From HGM04593 sp045591315 (GTDB lineage: Bacteria > Bacteroidota > Bacteroidia > Bacteroidales > Bacteroidaceae), in the NCBI GenBank assembly GCA_045591315.1, contig JAZNSN010000080.1, positions 1-14,922 of the forward strand: DNA of 14,922 nt, given 5' to 3'. The position numbers and the translations under genes were made by a program. How positions within the stretch are numbered: position 1 is the first letter of the stretch; each line of letters begins with the position of its first letter. Below are positions 12,844-14,922 of this stretch, in pieces. The notes beneath the pieces are model-generated. The model saw only the letters and a list, made by a program, of their open reading frames with translations. It did no database searches and was not told where the DNA came from.

Positions 12844-13026
12844 TTATCGGCAAACTTCGTCAAACTCGCTTAACCACATTGTAATAACGTGATTAAGAGA
12901 ATCACAAGCAGCGGACAAACGCTTTATGTCACGGAGTGTTGCCGTGCCGTCGAAAAGTTCGAGCTTGAGAAGTTCTCTTGTAGCGTTCTGAATATTCACT
13001 ACAGCTTCTCTAATGTCGGTATTCAT
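12844..13026 (-). CDS. Small helical early protein (60 aa), unknown
   Basis: Start at ATG 13026 with SD AAAGGAGAACTTCAA; a Met codon further upstream overlaps the SD. The sequence predicts two amphipathic helices (IREAVVNIQNATRELLKLEL and LRDIKRLSAACDSLNHVITM) around an FDGTAT turn. Length and helix-turn-helix pattern resemble the other 60-aa protein (12555-12737): both start MN and share spaced I..NA...L positions, so they may be diverged duplicates. Function unknown; not evidently DNA-binding. Confidence 0.65.
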   Translation of the reverse strand: MNTDIREAVVNIQNATRELLKLELFDGTATLRDIKRLSAACDSLNHVITMWLSEFDEVCR

Positions 13027-13047
13027 TTGAAGTTCTCCTTTCATTGT

Positions 13048-13077
13048 GACCCTACCCGGGAAAACCCGGGTAGGGTC
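13048..13077 (-). other. Intergenic hairpin 1 (13-bp perfect stem, AAAA loop)
   Basis: GACCCTACCCGGG (13048-13060) pairs perfectly with CCCGGGTAGGGTC (13065-13077). The same 11-bp stem CCCTACCCGGG recurs at 13444-13469. There is no T-run, so it is not a classical terminator; mRNA processing or protection is more likely. Confidence 0.7.
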
Positions 13078-13086
13078 TAGTACTAG
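13077..13086. repeat. Palindrome CTAGTACTAG, spacer cassette 1
   Basis: Exact 10-mer 2 bases past the stop of the 13089 gene, abutting hairpin 1. Confidence 0.95.
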
Positions 13087-13088
13087 AG

Positions 13089-13418
13089 TTACTTAAGAAG
13101 TTCTATCGCCGCATCAATAGCGATAATAATGTATCCAGCCCTGTTGAGCATCCGCTTCTTGCAAGTATGAGATTCTACATAGGGCCGCACGCGTGAGATA
13201 TTGGAAATAGCTTCTTCCAATCGAGACATAAAACCCTCTTTCATAAAATCACAACCGCAATAGAGGTACATTGCCTTAACGATAGAAGCTACAGCGTCGT
13301 TAAGGCAATACTCATAATGAGTCCAATCGTCAAGAAAAGTACTATCATTATGATACATACGCTTGACGTCGTCACGCGCTTCTTCAAGATAACGGCGCAT
13401 ATCGCTAACCTCGAACAT
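13089..13418 (-). CDS. Helical early protein (109 aa), unknown
   Basis: ATG 13418 follows the same SD cassette as its neighbour (AAAGGAGAACTTTAA). The protein is mainly helical and acidic at the N-terminus (MRRYLEEARDDVKRMYHND), with a central YCLNDAVASIVKAMYLYCGCDF segment, several Cys, and a mildly hydrophobic C-terminus (GYIIIAIDAAIELL). The latter is short and acidic-flanked, so a packed helix is more likely than a membrane span. Not recognised. It lies between two almost identical palindrome-plus-hairpin spacers. Confidence 0.7.
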   Translation of the reverse strand: MFEVSDMRRYLEEARDDVKRMYHNDSTFLDDWTHYEYCLNDAVASIVKAMYLYCGCDFMKEGFMSRLEEAISNISRVRPYVESHTCKKRMLNRAGYIIIAIDAAIELLK

Positions 13419-13443
13419 TTAAAGTTCTCCTTTCTGTTGTTAT

Positions 13444-13469
13444 CCCTACCCGGGGAATCCCGGGTAGGG
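13444..13469 (-). other. Intergenic hairpin 2 (11-bp perfect stem, GAAT loop)
   Basis: CCCTACCCGGG (13444-13454) pairs with CCCGGGTAGGG (13459-13469). Stem identical to hairpin 1 but with a different loop, in the same position between a stop-plus-palindrome and the next SD. Confidence 0.7.
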
Positions 13470-13470
13470 T

Positions 13471-13480
13471 CTAGTACTAG
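13471..13480. repeat. Palindrome CTAGTACTAG, spacer cassette 2
   Basis: Exact 10-mer 2 bases past the stop of the 13483 gene, abutting hairpin 2. Confidence 0.95.
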
Positions 13481-13482
13481 AG

Positions 13483-14316
13483 TTACTTTGCTGGAATAGT
13501 CTTAAGCATGGCGTTGACGAACGTCATTGCCTTGTCGGGGTCACTAGCAGCGGCCTTGACCATGTCAAGGACGGCTTTCCTGTCGCTATCCGTGACCATG
13601 TAGGTCAAGTCTCCATCCGCGAAATCCGGGCGGAACAGCTTCTTGAAGGCAACGTAGGTTGCCTCAAGTTCGGCTTTCTTAGCGGCCTTTGCATCTTTCG
13701 CCGCATTCGGAGAGGTGTTATCAGTCGGAGAAGGCTTGTCGTCGGGCTTTGCCCGGGCGGCCTTGACCGCCGATTTGACCATGGATTGGGTCAACTTCTT
13801 GCTGTCACCACGCGCGGCCTTCAAGGTTGCCGGCAAACGCTTGCGCGCCTCGGCATCGTTGAGCGCGGCACATGCGGAGAGCGCCGTGCCGGGTTCCAGT
13901 TCGGAGAGAGGCATGAGGTCCTTCTCCAGCTCACCGCGCATTGCGGGCAAGTAAATGGTCTTACCCGCATTCAGATAGGAGCGCGTCGTGCTGTACGCCA
14001 ATGTTGGGAACATGGCGCTGAAAAGCTCTCCAGCGCTCTTGAAAGGACGCCCATTCGGGCCTTTCAAGTTGGCATATTCGCCGCTTTCCTCAATAAGAGC
14101 AAGGGCAATCGCAACCTTTTTACCCGCGGTTGTCGCGGCCTTGGCGTTCGTCAAAACGCTAGCAGCAAGCGTGAGCAGCTCCGGCGATGCACCATCCGGC
14201 ACATAACCACCCGCGGAACGAATGTTCCCCGCCGCCGTGCGGTTATCGGCCTTTACACCGATAAAATCATATCCCGCACGCATGCGCTTGGCAACGTCAA
14301 TTACAGTTTCAGACAT
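13483..14316 (-). CDS. Putative helix-turn-helix DNA-binding protein (277 aa)
   Basis: Start at ATG 14316 behind GAAAGGAGT; the longer frame beginning at 14364 lacks an SD. The helical core at about 94-121 (SAGELFSAMFPTLAYSTTRSY, then LNAGKTI) has the shape of the helix-turn-helix found in ParB/KorB-like and related phage proteins, followed by a small helical region (MPLSELEPGTALSACAALND) typical of that group. A Lys/Ala/Pro-rich linker (about 188-215) leads to a compact C-terminal helical domain (ATYVAFKKLFRPDF; MTFVNAMLKTI), possibly for dimerisation. It is the first large gene of the early operon. It holds no palindrome but is bracketed by two (13471, 14348). Recognition of the CTAGT half-site by this protein is my inference. 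Confidence 0.6.
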   Translation of the reverse strand: MSETVIDVAKRMRAGYDFIGVKADNRTAAGNIRSAGGYVPDGASPELLTLAASVLTNAKAATTAGKKVAIALALIEESGEYANLKGPNGRPFKSAGELFSAMFPTLAYSTTRSYLNAGKTIYLPAMRGELEKDLMPLSELEPGTALSACAALNDAEARKRLPATLKAARGDSKKLTQSMVKSAVKAARAKPDDKPSPTDNTSPNAAKDAKAAKKAELEATYVAFKKLFRPDFADGDLTYMVTDSDRKAVLDMVKAAASDPDKAMTFVNAMLKTIPAK

Positions 14317-14347
14317 GATATTATAACTCCTTTCAGATAACGACGGT

Positions 14348-14357
14348 CTAGTACTAG
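14348..14357. repeat. Palindrome CTAGTACTAG upstream of the 277-aa gene
   Basis: Exact 10-mer between the Arg-rich peptide and the SD of the 277-aa gene. Confidence 0.95.
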
Positions 14358-14374
14358 CGGGCAATGTTTAATTG

Positions 14375-14497
14375 TCAAGGTACAAGGGACTTGCTGTTCC
14401 GATTGGAGTACCATTCAGACGCGCGGGCGGCGCGGGCGGCGCGGGCGGCGCGGGTAACGCGGCGCGGGCGGGCGGGCGGCGGGCGGCGGGCAATCAC
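14375..14497 (-). CDS. Possible 40-aa arginine-rich early peptide
   Basis: From GTG 14497, with GAGG 6 bases upstream and about 18 bases after the predicted start of transcription from P4. The peptide begins MIARRPPPARPRRVT, continues with an RAA repeat and ends SEWYSNRNSKSLVP. It has ten Arg and one Lys against one Glu. The DNA repeats (9-bp units) keep frame, as coding repeats would. Such peptides in early phage operons can be RNA-binding (lambda N-type arginine motifs) or bind host polymerase or DNA; no homology is claimed. It may instead be an untranslated GC-rich leader. Confidence 0.35.
   Translation of the reverse strand: MIARRPPPARPRRVTRAARAARAARASEWYSNRNSKSLVP
14421..14490. repeat. 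GC-rich 9-bp tandem array in the early leader
   Basis: GCGCGGGCG is repeated three times from 14421, a fourth altered copy ends at 14456, and a looser G/C-only stretch continues to 14490. It stands out sharply from the rest of the genome and may be unstable by slippage. Confidence 0.85.
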
Positions 14498-14521
14498 TTC
14501 CTTCCTCTTGAAGATGGCTTT

Positions 14522-14550
14522 ATTATAAGCCCTGGACCGGGTTTTGTCAA
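14522..14550 (-). promoter_or_regulatory. Early promoter P4, perfect sigma70 consensus
   Basis: On the minus strand TTGACA (14550-14545), a 17-base spacer and TATAAT (14527-14522) match the consensus at every position. It fires leftward from the right end into all early and replication genes and should work without any phage factor. Confidence 0.85.
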
Positions 14551-14661
14551 GCGAAATATTGCACAAAATATCGGGATTATACGATGAATATTACAGCACA
14601 ATGCACAATGAAATTGCCATTATGCAAAGTTTATGGCACGGCATTTGTGCAGTTTGACGGT

Positions 14662-14672
14662 CTAGTTACTAG
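14662..14672. repeat. Palindrome CTAGTTACTAG in right terminal region
   Basis: Exact 11-mer directly after a GTGCAGTTTGACG motif. Confidence 0.95.
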
Positions 14673-14697
14673 CGTGTTGCATGTAACAGAATGTTGC

Positions 14698-14733
14698 GCA
14701 ACAAAAAGAATCGTGGACGCAACAAAAAGAATC
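14698..14733. repeat. Two direct copies of GCAACAAAAAGAATC, 21 bp apart
   Basis: Exact 15-mers at 14698-14712 and 14719-14733. The 21-bp period is two helical turns, so both face the same side of the DNA. The first overlaps a GTTGCGCAAC palindrome (14693-14702). Confidence 0.85.
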
Positions 14734-14743
14734 ACGCAACAGT

Positions 14744-14844
14744 GCGTGGCATTGTGCAATTTGACGAAACGTAGCGACGCCGTCATTTTGACGAAACGAT
14801 TTGTGACAGCAGCAGGGCGTGGCGTTGTGCAGTTTGACGAAACG
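14744..14844. repeat. Two 28-bp direct repeats (GCGTGGC...TTTGACGAAACG), 73 bp apart
   Basis: 14744-14771 and 14817-14844 match at 26 of 28 bases. A half copy TTTTGACGAAACG lies between them (14786-14798), and GTGCAGTTTGACG occurs again at 14647-14659. The 73-bp period is about seven helical turns. Confidence 0.85.
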
Positions 14845-14860
14845 GTTCGTGGCGTCGTCA

Positions 14861-14904
14861 TTTTGCACAAATTTTTTCGATTTTTTGGGAATTTTTTGTG
14901 CAAA
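14861..14904. repeat. Inverted repeat enclosing phased A/T tracts
   Basis: TTTTGCACAAA (14861-14871) faces TTTGTGCAAAA (14894-14904). Between and overlapping them are three ATTTTTT tracts starting at 14871, 14880 and 14891, on average 10 bp apart, a spacing known to bend DNA. ATTTTGCACA also occurs at the left end (134-143), within the late promoter. Confidence 0.75.
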
Positions 14905-14922
14905 ACGGCTATATAGGAACCC
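14898..14922. repeat. Right inverted terminal repeat / replication origin
   Basis: This is the reverse-complement partner of bases 1-25: 11 terminal bp are perfect and about 21 of 25 bp match overall. It shows that the window runs from one genome end to the other. Confidence 0.85.

Larger units (their letters stand above)
14552..14897. other. Right-end non-coding region with origin-proximal repeats
   Basis: No credible gene. Open frames exist on both strands, but they have no SD, run almost to the DNA end, and contain repeats whose spacing is not a multiple of three. The region holds one palindrome (14662-14672), a pair of 15-mers, a pair of 28-mers, further GTGCA-TTTGACG motifs and phased A/T tracts. 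It lies between the terminus and the early promoter, where a replication-enhancing nucleoprotein or regulator would be expected to bind. Confidence 0.6.

Noticed and set aside
13555..13571. Symmetric CCTTGACCATGTCAAGG in the 277-aa gene
   Set aside because: Lies in coding sequence with normal codons, does not match the promoter elements beyond TTGAC, and has no -10; probably chance.
3370..14357. TACTAGAG in the palindromes resembles BioBrick assembly scars, hinting at synthetic DNA
   Set aside because: The word is part of a symmetric palindrome with varied centres, also found inside phage genes in frame; the genome is otherwise a natural phage with proper ends.
14372..14377. Another TTGACA on the minus strand near the early leader
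   Set aside because: No -10-like sequence follows at 7 or 15-19 bp.
43..14672. CTAGT palindromes as a CRISPR array or as transcription terminators
   Set aside because: Copies are single, irregularly spaced, inside genes, have no unique spacers, and form only weak hairpins without T-runs.
14584..14916. 110-codon open frame on the + strand and 90-codon frame on the - strand in the right end
   Set aside because: No SD, almost reaching the DNA terminus, and the repeats inside have spacing (73 bp) that is not a multiple of three; the region behaves as non-coding repeats.

Overview
The window looks like the complete linear genome of a small tailed phage of the phi29 type (short tail, protein-primed replication). 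The two ends are inverted copies of each other: 11 bp are exact (GGGTTCCTATA), and the match continues imperfectly to about 25 bp. The gene set fits this: a protein-primed family B DNA polymerase, a 265-aa terminal-protein candidate directly upstream of it, a gp16-like packaging ATPase, a gp10-like portal, a gp11-like lower collar, a major capsid protein and tail proteins. Strong Shine-Dalgarno (SD) sequences of the AAAGGAG type and TTGACA/TATAAT promoters indicate a bacterial host. The sequence does not let me name it.

Layout. Bases 1-273 are a non-coding left end with one rightward late promoter. Bases about 274-7243 (+ strand) hold the structural genes: portal, a greatly enlarged lower collar, capsid, an 84-aa protein, a possible 24-aa membrane peptide, a 606-aa tail protein and a 152-aa piece resembling the tail-knob N-terminus. 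Bases 7336-14497 (- strand, convergent) hold, from the right: a possible 40-aa Arg-rich peptide, a 277-aa putative helix-turn-helix protein, three small helical proteins, a zinc-cluster protein, a putative ssDNA-binding protein, terminal protein, DNA polymerase and packaging ATPase. A consensus sigma70 promoter (TTGACA-N17-TATAAT) at 14522-14550 starts this early operon. Bases 14552-14922 are a repeat-rich right end with phased A/T tracts.

The most unusual feature is a dispersed palindrome built from the half-site CTAGT/ACTAG. There are 30 exact copies (19 CTAGTNACTAG, 9 CTAGTACTAG, 2 CTAGTTTGACTAG) and four near copies, on average one per 450 bp, in coding and non-coding DNA alike. In genes the 11-mer can be read in only one frame without a stop, so Leu-Val-Thr-Ser/Arg is stamped into portal, collar, ATPase and polymerase. 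Every early gene before the terminal protein is bracketed by copies. The only long palindrome-free stretch is an AT-rich tail block (4905-7248) with a pair of copies at each edge. This suggests a DNA-level system (binding, packaging, partition, regulation or module exchange) that I do not recognise. The 277-aa protein is the best encoded candidate for a binder.

Other oddities: a TTGACA-N7-TATAAT promoter element used three times; a portal reading frame without a usable start; lower-collar repeats of 33 and 36 residues; no recognisable lysis gene; and intergenic hairpin cassettes.
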